From positions 248,001 to 312,000 of the forward strand of contig NZ_JACXAG020000001.1 of the NCBI RefSeq assembly GCF_014773435.2: 64,000 nt of DNA, in the 5' to 3' direction. This document shows, piece after piece, positions 8,471 to 16,893 of the stretch. Under the pieces are notes generated by a model. That model was not told the origin of the DNA. It searched no databases and was given only the letters and a program-made list of their open reading frames with translations. Both the position numbers and the translations under genes were made by a program. The stretch is from Polycladospora coralii (lineage in GTDB: Bacteria > Bacillota > Bacilli > Thermoactinomycetales > Thermoactinomycetaceae). Every line of letters starts with the position of its first letter. Position 1 is the first letter of the stretch.

Positions 8471-9174
8471 TTTGGAATTTATTTAAAATCGAAGGAATGA
8501 AGTTGAAGCGGATCACATGGATCACACCTATTCTTTCTGGATTATTACTACTCATTGTTACGATAGGTGAATGGTACTTGTTTTTTCGTGAAGGTGAGGG
8601 GGGCGTATACGCTAGTTTTAATGCACTCTATCTCTTTGTTTCTATTTCTTTTTTATTAACGGGAAATCTATTAATCACGATGGTGGTTGGAACCGAGCAT
8701 GAATCCAAAGGCTGGAAACAATTTCTTGCTGCTCCTCTATCAAAATCGCATTTGTACATGGTAAAACTAGCATGGGTTGTTGCATTAATTCTGGTTCAAG
8801 GCTTCGTATTTATTATAGGATGGGCATTGATATGGCATGTATACACCACAGATCCCCTCCCTTTTTTATTCTTGCTGAAACAAGTTTTTTATTGCATCAT
8901 CGCAACACTACCTGTTTTAATTATTCAATTTTATTTATCGATTGCATTTGAAAACCAAGCTATTCCGATAACAATTGGAGTACTGGGTGCCATAGCAAGC
9001 TTATTTCTAGCACGCTCACAAGTGAATTGGCTTCATTACTTACCTTGGTCTTATCCCGGTTTAGTAACACCTTTTTTACCTAATCACATTCATTGGTTAC
9101 AAATAAGTCTAGGTATAAGCACTATACTACTACTTTTTACAAATTGGTTATTTTACAATAAAAATTGGAACTAA
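8467..9174 (+). CDS. ABC-2 permease, immunity transporter subunit (EpiE/NukE-like)
   Basis: A 235-residue polytopic membrane protein. The start is ATG 8467, overlapping the ATPase stop by 4 nt; a longer frame from TTG 8443 is not needed. About six hydrophobic segments are visible, and the loop GTEHESKGWKQFLAAPLSKSHLYMVKL is the hallmark of the lantibiotic-immunity ABC permease family, where GTEHE..GWK.L..LP.S is typical. It is the first of two paralogous permeases that form the membrane channel of the ATPase encoded upstream. Confidence 0.85.
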   Translation: MIWNLFKIEGMKLKRITWITPILSGLLLLIVTIGEWYLFFREGEGGVYASFNALYLFVSISFLLTGNLLITMVVGTEHESKGWKQFLAAPLSKSHLYMVKLAWVVALILVQGFVFIIGWALIWHVYTTDPLPFLFLLKQVFYCIIATLPVLIIQFYLSIAFENQAIPITIGVLGAIASLFLARSQVNWLHYLPWSYPGLVTPFLPNHIHWLQISLGISTILLLFTNWLFYNKNWN

Positions 9175-9181
9175 AGGAGTA

Positions 9182-9925
9182 ATGATGTTGTTTAACCTCT
9201 ACAAATTAGAATTTAAGAAAATACAGTGGTCTATTCTGATCTTTTTAATATTGTTAGACACGATTATCAACGCAAGTTTAGGTGCCATGTTTATGAAAAG
9301 TAATAGTTGGTATTTCCCACCGAGTTGGAGCGAGTTATATATTCAATCACTTAGTTTTCACGCGTTATTTTTTTATCCATTATACGTTGGGATAATTACT
9401 TCTCTGGTTTGTTTTTATGAACATAAAAATAATGCTTGGAAGCAATTGATGTGCCTTCCTATATCCAAAACAAACTTATATGTAGCGAAATTTATGTTTA
9501 TTACTACATTATTAGCCATTACTCAGCTCACTTTTTTTATCGGCTATTTCATCACTGGATGGATCATTCAACCTCCAGGTAAGCTAGATGTAATCAATTA
9601 TATTATTTATGGAATACTGGGCTGGTTAGCCATGTGGCCCTTAGTAGCATTACAGCTATGGATATCTCAGAAAATAAAAAATTTTGGTAGATCTCTGCTT
9701 ATCAATATATTTTTAGTATTACCCAATGTTGTGGTAGCTACTGGATTCCCTTCGTATATTGCTGCATGGTTTCCATTTTCCTTATCTTATTTTGCAATGT
9801 ACCCACAAGGTAGCGTGTTATCCCCAGATTTTCATCCCATTTTTTTCTGGTCAATTGCATTTTTTACATCCATTCTTTATTTTTACATAGGATTAACTTA
9901 TTTTATAAATAGAAATTGGAATTAA
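9182..9925 (+). CDS. ABC-2 permease, second immunity transporter subunit (EpiG/NukG-like)
   Basis: A 247-residue protein with about six membrane segments, starting 8 bp after the first permease behind AAAGGAG. It shares the loop YEHKNNAWKQLMCLPISKTNLYVAKF with the preceding permease and the C-terminal FYxxxNWN motif (YFINRNWN versus FYNKNWN), so the two are paralogues. The operon ends at the strong hairpin 10007-10045. With the ATPase they make a three-component FEG-type transporter; I saw no peptide precursor or modification enzymes nearby, so this is likely a resistance rather than a producer locus. Confidence 0.85.
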   Translation: MMLFNLYKLEFKKIQWSILIFLILLDTIINASLGAMFMKSNSWYFPPSWSELYIQSLSFHALFFYPLYVGIITSLVCFYEHKNNAWKQLMCLPISKTNLYVAKFMFITTLLAITQLTFFIGYFITGWIIQPPGKLDVINYIIYGILGWLAMWPLVALQLWISQKIKNFGRSLLINIFLVLPNVVVATGFPSYIAAWFPFSLSYFAMYPQGSVLSPDFHPIFFWSIAFFTSILYFYIGLTYFINRNWN

Positions 9926-10006
9926 TATATTTGTAAAGATGCTAATCATATAGATCGAAAATGCAACAAATAAACTTCCTAGATGTCTAGTAAACATACA
10001 GTCCAT

Positions 10007-10045
10007 AAACAGACCAGACACCCCTATAGATGTCTGGTCTGTTTT
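10007..10045 (+). terminator. Terminator after the immunity ABC operon
   Basis: Perfect 14-bp stem AAACAGACCAGACA (10007-10020) with 10031-10044 and a 10-nt loop, followed by TTTTCT. It also abuts the convergent gene ending at 10046, so it may serve both. Confidence 0.85.
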
Positions 10046-11227
10046 CTAAAAGAAATCATAAAAGCATGTAGGATATCGACTCACCATGTGATCTAACCGT
10101 TTCACCTCTTCGATCTCTCCTTCGATCCTCCCCATCCGATACAGAGTAGCTGCTGTCTGATGGCCCATTAACAGTGTCGTTATGGCTCCGATATCCATAT
10201 GTAATCCTTTTTGGGGTCGATTTACACACGCTTTTTCCATTTTGGCGGGATAAAAAGTAGCTTCCCCCTGTTTGATAAAAATCGAACCTTTGTTCCATTT
10301 TGCAAAGGGATCATCCACGTGAATAAATAAGGGCTGATCATCCCATTCAAATTGATATTGTGCTACAAATGTTTCCATATCTACAATTCTCGCCATAAAA
10401 TAAGGCTCAATCTTCGTGTTGACACGCGGGTTTACCAACATGAAGGGAAGTTCATCACATTCAGTAAGCGTAAGTGTTACTTCAGATAGCATTGAATCGT
10501 GTTGACATATAAATTGCCACAGTCCAATTTTTGCCGCTGTCTCAATCGTAACCATTTCCTCTACGATCATCTTTCGTCCACTCATCTTGTATAATAAATA
10601 GCCGTTCAACTCACCGACAGCATTGTAATATCCAACTGCTAATGTATCTTTATCTAATACACCGTATTCCCACCACTCACGTGTACGATTTAGCATACCG
10701 TTATGTTGCTTACTAAATTTTTCATACACTTCCTGTATCGGCTTCAGCGCATTAGGCATATTTAATCTGCGTATATTCCCCTCTACGTTTACGGCAGTTT
10801 GAATGGGAATGAGTTCATGCTGTGGCACTGTGATTTCTTTACGGCTCGCAAACAGCTCCCATCCATATCTACGGTAAAAATCGATTTGAAAAGGATGGAG
10901 GAAGGATATGACTTGTTTTTGTGCACGCATTCGCTCTAACGCATGTAGAAGCAGGTTTTTCACCTTCCCTCCTCGCCGATATTCCGGCCATGTCGCCACA
11001 CTTGCTACCCCCCCCATCCTCCAGATTTGTTGATTCATCACAATCGTAAAATCATAAATATGAAGTTTAGCTTGCATAATCGCATCTTCAAAATCAGCTA
11101 GGATCAACTGTTTACGCATTCGGTTAATCGTTTTTTCCTTCTCTTGATCAGACAATTGATATTGAAAAGCGTACTCAGACAAACGAATACAACTTTCAAA
11201 CTCTTGTTCTCCCACTTCGCGTATCAA
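10046..11227 (-). CDS. Eis-family GNAT N-acetyltransferase
   Basis: A 393-residue protein built like Eis: an N-terminal GNAT domain (acetyl-CoA loop around YRRGGKVKNLLLHALE, FLHPFQIDFYRRYGWE), a second divergent GNAT domain, and a C-terminal sterol-carrier-like domain ending ...RYPTCFYDFF with a terminal aromatic, as in Eis, where the carboxylate takes part in catalysis. TTG 11227, five bases after GGAGGAG, is preferred to an in-frame TTG at 11245. Eis enzymes acetylate amines of aminoglycosides and peptides; the substrate here is unknown. It lies convergent to the immunity operon and downstream of the hemolysin III gene. Confidence 0.87.
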   Translation of the reverse strand: MIREVGEQEFESCIRLSEYAFQYQLSDQEKEKTINRMRKQLILADFEDAIMQAKLHIYDFTIVMNQQIWRMGGVASVATWPEYRRGGKVKNLLLHALERMRAQKQVISFLHPFQIDFYRRYGWELFASRKEITVPQHELIPIQTAVNVEGNIRRLNMPNALKPIQEVYEKFSKQHNGMLNRTREWWEYGVLDKDTLAVGYYNAVGELNGYLLYKMSGRKMIVEEMVTIETAAKIGLWQFICQHDSMLSEVTLTLTECDELPFMLVNPRVNTKIEPYFMARIVDMETFVAQYQFEWDDQPLFIHVDDPFAKWNKGSIFIKQGEATFYPAKMEKACVNRPQKGLHMDIGAITTLLMGHQTAATLYRMGRIEGEIEEVKRLDHMVSRYPTCFYDFF

Positions 11228-11246
11228 GTTGACTCCTCCATTCAAT

Positions 11247-11897
11247 TTAAGCTAAGGGAATAATATAAGCTACCATCATCGCAAAATGAACTGCTGACCC
11301 GGCCATGATGAATAGGTGAAATACTTCATGAAATCCAAAACGGTTTGGAATAAAATCAAATATCTTGGTTGCATAGATGACAGCGCCAACCGTATAAAAG
11401 ACGCCACCAATAAACATCAGTAATATTGCACCTGTAGGCAACGTTTTAAACAATTGCAAAAACGGAACCAAGGCAATCCATCCTAATGAAGCATAAAAAG
11501 CGGTAGAAACATATCGAGGTACATGGATAAAAGCGACCTTAAGCACCATACCCATAACTGCCAACACCCAAACCGCGATCAACATGGACCACTTCCATGC
11601 TCCAGATAATCCATGATAAAAAACGGGTGTATACGAACCTGCAATTAATAAGTAAATCGCACAATGATCTATTTTTTTGAGCCATAATTCTTTCTTAGGT
11701 GTCGTCCTTATCCAATGATAGGCCGAACTGGCCCCGTACAACAAAATCACCGAAACCCCGTATATCGACATGGTTATCAGACTAGACATATTCTCTCTAC
11801 TTAATATAATCAGAAATACGAGTCCCACAACCGCTGCTAGACAGGTAATAAAATGGGTCCAAGTATTTACTGGTTCTTTCATCTTTAAAATCTTCAA
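11247..11897 (-). CDS. Hemolysin III / PAQR-family membrane protein (YplQ-like)
   Basis: A 216-residue seven-helix membrane protein. PAQR zinc-site motifs are intact: SSAYHWI (motif with Ser and His), DHCAIYLLIAGSYTPV, and GFHEVFHLFIMAGSAVHF near the C-terminus. The first helix reads TWTHFITCLAAVVGLVFL. The start is TTG 11897, nine bases after AAGGAGG. Members of this family are called hemolysin III, but their bacterial function is uncertain; eukaryotic relatives act as ceramidase-like receptors. The Eis-like gene follows almost immediately on the same strand, suggesting co-transcription. Confidence 0.92.
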   Translation of the reverse strand: MKILKMKEPVNTWTHFITCLAAVVGLVFLIILSRENMSSLITMSIYGVSVILLYGASSAYHWIRTTPKKELWLKKIDHCAIYLLIAGSYTPVFYHGLSGAWKWSMLIAVWVLAVMGMVLKVAFIHVPRYVSTAFYASLGWIALVPFLQLFKTLPTGAILLMFIGGVFYTVGAVIYATKIFDFIPNRFGFHEVFHLFIMAGSAVHFAMMVAYIIPLA

Positions 11898-12111
11898 TAT
11901 GATCTTCCTCCTTCAATCATTCGTCTATTTATTATAACGTGAACATGAACGAAACTGTTAATAAATCTCAGCGGTATCGACTTACCTTTATTTTCCTATA
12001 ATTAGATTTAGGTTATTCCTCTCGAGCTCCTCAATCCCCCCTAATGAGAACGAATAGCTAGGAAGAAAGATGAATACCACAGCACACTGGACATGATTTT
12101 CAAAATAAACA

Positions 12112-12140
12112 TTGTGTTATTCAATTACTTTTGATATGAT
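12112..12140 (+). promoter_or_regulatory. lysA promoter ahead of the lysine riboswitch
   Basis: TTGTGT (12112-12117), a 17-bp spacer, and TATGAT (12135-12140). The expected start, about 12147, precedes the aptamer by about ten bases. Confidence 0.75.
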
Positions 12141-12157
12141 CATAAGCAATTGAATAG

Positions 12158-12345
12158 CTACTCTGAGTGTGTAGAGGTGCGGAATGATATGAGTCCTTTT
12201 CTGGAGACTGGCAGTCTGTGAAGGAAAATAAAAGGATCTTCCGCCGAAGCGTAGAACAATGCCAACGGAACTATGCTGGGTCGGTTTTGAATAAGAATCG
12301 AACTGCCACATGATAAATTTGTGGAGCGCTCGCATCAGGGAGATT
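12158..12345 (+). promoter_or_regulatory. Lysine riboswitch (L-box)
   Basis: Conserved L-box blocks occur in order: TAGAGGTGCGG (12172), GAGTCCTTTTCTGGAGACTGGCAGTCTGTGA region, AAAGGATCTTCCGCCGAAGC (12231-12250), GCTGGGTCGG (12275-12284), the TGCCACATGATAAATTTGTGG hairpin, and the closing CATCAGGGAGATTACG. It sits between a promoter and a regulated terminator in front of lysA. Lysine binding is expected to favour termination and shut off the last step of lysine synthesis. Confidence 0.95.
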
Positions 12346-12353
12346 ACGTAACC

Positions 12354-12391
12354 AACAGCAATAGGCGTACTCCGTCTATTGCTGTTTTCTT
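12354..12391 (+). terminator. Regulated terminator of the lysine riboswitch
   Basis: Perfect 11-bp stem AACAGCAATAG (12354-12364) with 12376-12386, followed by TTTTCTTTT. It is the OFF-state terminator of the L-box. Confidence 0.92.
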
Positions 12392-12424
12392 TTGCGAGCC
12401 CCATATTAAAAGGGGAGAACTAAT

Positions 12425-13726
12425 TTGTATTTACATGGTACAAGTCGAACGAACAAGCACGGCCACCTTGAAATTGGTGGATGTAGTAGTGTTGAGTTAG
12501 TAGAGCAATATGGAACACCACTTTATGTAATGGACGAAAAGTTGATTCGTTCACGTATGCGTGAGTTTGTTCATGCCTTTGAAGAAACGTCACATCCTTT
12601 TCAGATGGCCTATGCTAGTAAAGCCTTTTCTACGATGGCCATGTGTAAAATTGTAGAGGAGGAAGGTTTTCTACTTGATGTTGTATCAGAAGGTGAACTA
12701 TATACCGCTCTCAAAGCCGGCTTTCCTGCAGAACGCATCTATATGCACGGCAATAATAAATCGATCTCAGAGATGGAAATGGGAATCAAACACCGAATCG
12801 GGTGGTTTGTTGTAGATAATTTAAATGAGTTAACGATGTTACAGCAAATTGCCGCAAGCAAAGACGTTTCGGTCCGTATTCTCTTGCGCATTAAACCAGG
12901 GATAACTGCACATACACATCAGTACATTCAAACCGGACAAGAAGATTCCAAATTCGGGCTGGACCTAACTCCATCTCAGGCATATGCAGGCGTACAACAG
13001 GCCCTCCAGAGCAGTCACATCGAACTGGATGGCTTCCATTGCCATATTGGTTCACAAATATTTGATGTCGAAGGATTTGTTCATGCCATTAAACGTATGA
13101 CTGCGTTTGCACACCATTGCCACCAGATGTACGGGCTTCAAACCAATATTTTAAATCTCGGTGGCGGTTTTGGTGTTCGCTATCAAGAGAGTGACTCCCC
13201 TTTGCCCATTTCACAATATGTAAAACAGATGGTAAAAGAAGTGCAGGCAGGGTTTCAAAACTTCGATTGGGTGCCTGAAATTTGGCTGGAACCAGGTCGA
13301 CGTATTGTAGGAGAAGCTGGAACCACGCTTTATACGATCGGTACCGTAAAAGAAATACCGAACATTCGCAAATATGTAGCTGTGGATGGGGGAATGACAG
13401 ATAATTTAAGGCCTGCACTCTATCAAGCTCAATATGAAGCAATGCTCGCAAACCGCGCATTTGAACCGGTATCAGAAGTCGTTTCAATCGCCGGAAAATG
13501 TTGTGAAAGTGGCGATATGTTAATCTGGGACGTGTCTCTCCCTCCTGTCCGAACAGGTGATACATTAGCTGTGAGCTGCACGGGAGCTTATCATTACGCT
13601 TTAGCCAACAATTATAATCGCTTACGAAGACCCGCCATCGTGTTTGTAAACGATGGTACCGCGAGGCTCGTTGTACAGCGAGAATCGCTAGATGATCTGA
13701 TTCGCCTAGAACAAGCAATCGTGTGA
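12425..13726 (+). CDS. lysA: Diaminopimelate decarboxylase
   Basis: PLP enzyme that decarboxylates meso-diaminopimelate to L-lysine. 433 residues, the family length. The alanine-racemase-like barrel carries the PLP lysine in MAYASKAFST, then HGNNKS, GFHCHIGSQI, NLGGGFGV, EPGRRIVG, and the C-terminal barrel motif GKCCESGD with the catalytic cysteine, and GAYHYALANNYN. The start is TTG 12425 behind AAGGGGAGA, giving MYLHGTSRTNKHGHLEIGG, which matches the conserved N-terminus. It is controlled by the lysine riboswitch upstream and transcribed alone; the hairpin at 13758-13790 follows. Confidence 0.97.
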   Translation: MYLHGTSRTNKHGHLEIGGCSSVELVEQYGTPLYVMDEKLIRSRMREFVHAFEETSHPFQMAYASKAFSTMAMCKIVEEEGFLLDVVSEGELYTALKAGFPAERIYMHGNNKSISEMEMGIKHRIGWFVVDNLNELTMLQQIAASKDVSVRILLRIKPGITAHTHQYIQTGQEDSKFGLDLTPSQAYAGVQQALQSSHIELDGFHCHIGSQIFDVEGFVHAIKRMTAFAHHCHQMYGLQTNILNLGGGFGVRYQESDSPLPISQYVKQMVKEVQAGFQNFDWVPEIWLEPGRRIVGEAGTTLYTIGTVKEIPNIRKYVAVDGGMTDNLRPALYQAQYEAMLANRAFEPVSEVVSIAGKCCESGDMLIWDVSLPPVRTGDTLAVSCTGAYHYALANNYNRLRRPAIVFVNDGTARLVVQRESLDDLIRLEQAIV

Positions 13727-13757
13727 TCACATGCCATCATTGGGATGAATAACATAC

Positions 13758-13790
13758 AGGAGGTTGAGCATGCGTAAATCTCAACCTCCT
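13758..13790 (+). terminator. Hairpin between lysA and the Lit-like gene
   Basis: Perfect 11-bp stem AGGAGGTTGAG (13758-13768) with 13780-13790 and an 11-nt loop. The T-run (13799-13805) is not immediately adjacent, so termination may be imperfect. It lies between convergent genes. Confidence 0.55.
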
Positions 13791-13794
13791 ACCT

Positions 13795-14460
13795 TTAACC
13801 TTTTTTGATCATATAGAAATAAAGTTGAAAACACACTATACTCCCAATAGAGATTAAACCCAGTATAGCCATAAAAGCATACATGAAAAACTGAATGGGT
13901 AATAAGTAGATAATCGGGTCCGTTTGCGGGTCAAACACCCAGTAATCATTTGAAAAAGAAAGCTCATGAAATAAATTAAAGCTATTTTCAAATCCGTATA
14001 GGATAATAAATGCACCCAGCAAAATCGGGATAAAAATGACCCATATTGCTGTATATAATAAAAAAAGGGGCTGCTTTTTCCTTACGAGCCATATCGAACC
14101 GAACAGCGATAGGATACCAAAAATAAGGAGTGCGAGCAGTATTTTCATAAAAATATTTCTTACATCCTCAAAGTGAATCTTTCCTTCAGTTGACATGGGA
14201 AGGGTAGGTAAGACAAGTTCCTTTTCATGAAGAGGATATAAATAATCGATCACAGTGTTATAGTGATGCTCGATTTCTTCTTTATTCATGTTTGTAACTG
14301 TTTTAATATCCAAGTGATCAATTTGGATCGCATAAAACCATTTACTGTAAGTGACAACCGTAACGGAAAGTAGAATCAGAAATATGGCAAGACAAACGGC
14401 TACGATGATGTGTTTCAATATATTTCCTGAATATAAAAAGCGTTTTTGTTGAGTGGTCAT
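13795..14460 (-). CDS. Lit-like lipoprotein intramolecular transacylase (DUF1461/TIGR01906 family)
   Basis: A 221-residue membrane protein with four helices (about 17-40, 104-126, 134-156, 190-215) and a large outside loop between the first two. Family features: KIHFEDVRNIF (His96) and NLFHELSFSNDYWVFDPQTDPIIYLLP (His165), matching the paired histidines and the ND.W...P..DP.I..LP signature of the family later identified as Lit. Lit moves an acyl chain from the glyceryl group of lipoproteins to the cysteine amine, giving lyso-form lipoproteins that evade TLR2. The family assignment is confident; the activity is inferred. Confidence 0.72.
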   Translation of the reverse strand: MTTQQKRFLYSGNILKHIIVAVCLAIFLILLSVTVVTYSKWFYAIQIDHLDIKTVTNMNKEEIEHHYNTVIDYLYPLHEKELVLPTLPMSTEGKIHFEDVRNIFMKILLALLIFGILSLFGSIWLVRKKQPLFLLYTAIWVIFIPILLGAFIILYGFENSFNLFHELSFSNDYWVFDPQTDPIIYLLPIQFFMYAFMAILGLISIGSIVCFQLYFYMIKKG

Positions 14461-14569
14461 CCCTCATCCTCTTTATCTTTAAATTATTCACTTTCAAGCC
14501 TATTTTCTATTTTAGCGTCATGTATTTAGGTTCATCAACACGACTGACTTTCAATGTACCATAGAAATA

Positions 14570-15949
14570 TCATCGCTTCAATGTGCGTACCATATATTCA
14601 AATGCGTCTGCACGAGAGGCTTTGAAATAGAGAACACTTTTGTTGTCAATCGTGTGACGAAGATACCTGATTGCTTTATTTTGATTTCTAAAAGTGTGTA
14701 CTTGTTTTTTGGGATACCCATTTTGAATCGCTATTTCAGCAATATATCCTACGAGACCTGGCTTTCCAATCGTAATGAGTTGATCTGGATGAAGATGACG
14801 CGCTATGCTTTGACCTACTCGAGCATATGCCTGTCTAGTAAAACTCCCCAATCCCTTCATACTTCCTAGTACCGCAATACTATTCCGTTTTGTAGACAGG
14901 TGTTTTAAAACTTTTAATCCTTCAATCATTGAAGTAGGATTTGCATTATACGCATCATTTAAAATCAAACTCCCCCCTCTACCCACCATCTTTTGTAGAC
15001 GCATAGGTGGAGCTTGATATTGATATAAGCCTTGTTGAATTTGCGCATTCGAAACTTGTAGTGACTTGGCTACTGCAATGGCTGCTAAAGCATTATAAAC
15101 ATTGTGCAATCCAAACACTGAAAGTGAGAAGGGATAACCATGAACATAAAAGCGCATGCCTTTCTTCGTATACTGGACATGTTTGGCTGTATAAGTTGCT
15201 GCTTCTTTTATCCCAAAAGTGACTACTTTACCTCTATACTGCTGCGTTGATAAACGCCTACTTCTACGATCATCTGCATTTAAGACTAAAAAACCACCTG
15301 GCATAAGTCCATCGATGATCTCTTGTTTTCCCTTAATGACGTTTTCAATCGAATTACCAATTTGTCCACAATGAGCTTCTCCGATATGGGTAACCACACC
15401 AATCTTAGGTTTAGCCAACGAACATTGCATAGCAATGCCGCCAAGTTTCCCCAGCCCCATCTCAATCACCGCAACTTGATGACGAGGAGTTAGCTTAAAG
15501 ATATGCGTCGGAATGACACTGGCTACATTATAACTAGCAATGGATCTATAGGTATAGTAACGTTGTCTCAAAATGGACGCTAGCATATCCTTTGTTGTTG
15601 TTTTACCTGAGCTACCTGTAATTCCGATAAATAACGTTCTTAATTTTGCTCGCTCATACCTTGCCAACCGAAATAAAGCTTCTTCAGCATGATCAACTAA
15701 AATAAGCGGATGATGAGTCGGAATGTGCCGAAAATACGCTGGTGTGGTTACAACACCTAAACTTTTTTTATAACCAAGTTCTCCTAGACGAAATTTGCTA
15801 CTCAAGTAGCGTGTTGGGAAAAAGAAAATTTTGTGAGATAAATAATCAGATGTTAGATAAGTAGCTTTCTGAATCAGCTGGTTTGGACTTCCTCTTATTA
15901 GTCTACCATTTATGACACGAGCCAACTCTCCTAGACGAATAGATAGCAA
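14570..15949 (-). CDS. MurF-like Mur ligase paralogue
   Basis: A 459-residue protein of MurF length and domain order. N-terminal recognition domain (MLSIRLGELARVINGRL), central ATPase with P-loop GITGSSGKTTTKD, MGLGKLGGIAMQC, THIGEAH, NADD, and C-terminal DAYNANPTSM, which is the MurF fingerprint. It departs from housekeeping MurF in two visible places: the uridine-binding DSR motif reads TSDYLS, and the usual LGDM.ELG reads LGSMKGLG. It stands alone, outside a dcw cluster. TTG start behind a GTGGGATGATG stretch. It could be a second D-Ala-D-Ala ligase or act on another Mur-type substrate. Confidence 0.85.
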   Translation of the reverse strand: MLSIRLGELARVINGRLIRGSPNQLIQKATYLTSDYLSHKIFFFPTRYLSSKFRLGELGYKKSLGVVTTPAYFRHIPTHHPLILVDHAEEALFRLARYERAKLRTLFIGITGSSGKTTTKDMLASILRQRYYTYRSIASYNVASVIPTHIFKLTPRHQVAVIEMGLGKLGGIAMQCSLAKPKIGVVTHIGEAHCGQIGNSIENVIKGKQEIIDGLMPGGFLVLNADDRRSRRLSTQQYRGKVVTFGIKEAATYTAKHVQYTKKGMRFYVHGYPFSLSVFGLHNVYNALAAIAVAKSLQVSNAQIQQGLYQYQAPPMRLQKMVGRGGSLILNDAYNANPTSMIEGLKVLKHLSTKRNSIAVLGSMKGLGSFTRQAYARVGQSIARHLHPDQLITIGKPGLVGYIAEIAIQNGYPKKQVHTFRNQNKAIRYLRHTIDNKSVLYFKASRADAFEYMVRTLKR

Positions 15950-16189
15950 ACATCATCCCACTCTCTCTAAATATTTTATCATTTCAGATTATGAATTGAT
16001 ACGACCCTATCCGTGAATAATTGAAGTATACTCCTCCGTTTGGGATATCGGCATACATATGATACTTTAATCTACGTGTATCGATCAGATCTGGTGCTAT
16101 GACATTTATACTAACTTAAATGTATTGATTATTATGAATTTACGATAGGGATATCCCTGTCATTTGATTAATCGACACGACTCGTCTGG

Positions 16190-16226
16190 CAAAAAAAAAG
16201 AAACCCTGTTACTTACATGGGTTCTT
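16190..16226 (-). terminator. Terminator of the 107-residue gene
   Basis: Minus strand: AAGAACCC, 12-nt loop, then AGGGTTTCTTTTTTTTT. The stem has one bulged A and is followed by nine T. It stands 10 bp after the stop at 16236. Confidence 0.85.
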
Positions 16227-16235
16227 TGAGTCATG

Positions 16236-16559
16236 TTATTGTATATATTGGACCGTAAGGAAATTGCGATACCGGTAATTAATCTCCTCTAAATAAACTC
16301 TGAAGGACTCCCCATTTAAACGCAACAAACTGAAGCAAGCCAAATCCAAAAAACATACCACTTCATGTAGTTCAGGATGATCTTTTACCCATTCACGTGT
16401 TAACACCTTATCTAATGACCACTCAACCTGCTCACTTACCGCTTCTACACAATCTAAATCTCTCGCCTCTGAAAAGGTGTTTAAAAACCGAATACTTTGA
16501 TCAACCACTTTCAGCACATCACCTAGTTCATTGGAACGGGTGTCCAATTCCAACTTCAT
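16236..16559 (-). CDS. Hypothetical cytoplasmic protein (107 aa)
   Basis: An acidic, helix-rich small protein starting MKLELDTRSNELGDVLKVVDQ, with a pair of cysteines in VVCFLDLACFSLL and the end YRYRNFLTVQYIQ. No signal peptide or known domain was recognised. The start ATG follows TCTCCTGAGGTGGTG (minus: CACCACCTCAGGAG complement), that is GAGGTGGTGT upstream. It is a single-gene unit with its own strong terminator. The protein-like composition and the terminator make it a real gene, but no function can be proposed. Confidence 0.65.
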   Translation of the reverse strand: MKLELDTRSNELGDVLKVVDQSIRFLNTFSEARDLDCVEAVSEQVEWSLDKVLTREWVKDHPELHEVVCFLDLACFSLLRLNGESFRVYLEEINYRYRNFLTVQYIQ

Positions 16560-16893
16560 CAGTACACCACCTCAGGAGAAATATTACACTCACGCTATTC
16601 ACATTATGATCTAATAAGCTATCCTATGCTTACACCACTTGAAGTCAAAGCGAGGATCCTAATTTATGAGTCTTTATATGCAATAAAAACAGATAATCAT
16701 TTGACAATAAATTATAAATCAAAGATCATTCTACACAACGATATCCCCTTTACTATATCATTTTTAAGTATTATGTCGCAATAACTGTCTTGTATTTTAT
16801 CCAATAACCTTAATTTACACATAATCAGTCACATTATGTCAAATATTGTCAATTCATATGAATAAAGCTAACGGAGCAGATTTGCAAAGGGCT
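16560..16893. other. A+T-rich intergenic region, nothing recognised
   Basis: 334 bp between the 107-residue gene and the dGTPase-like gene. It is A+T-rich; I see no convincing frame, RNA structure or repeat. It presumably holds the promoter of the 107-residue gene at its left end and trailing sequence of the HD gene at its right end. Confidence 0.5.

Noticed and set aside
12117-12404. 95-codon minus-strand frame across the lysA leader
   Set aside because: It is antisense to the lysine riboswitch and its terminator; the structure explains the sequence.
13089-13730. 213-codon frame antisense to lysA
   Set aside because: It lies wholly within a well-conserved enzyme gene, has no RBS and has an unnatural composition.
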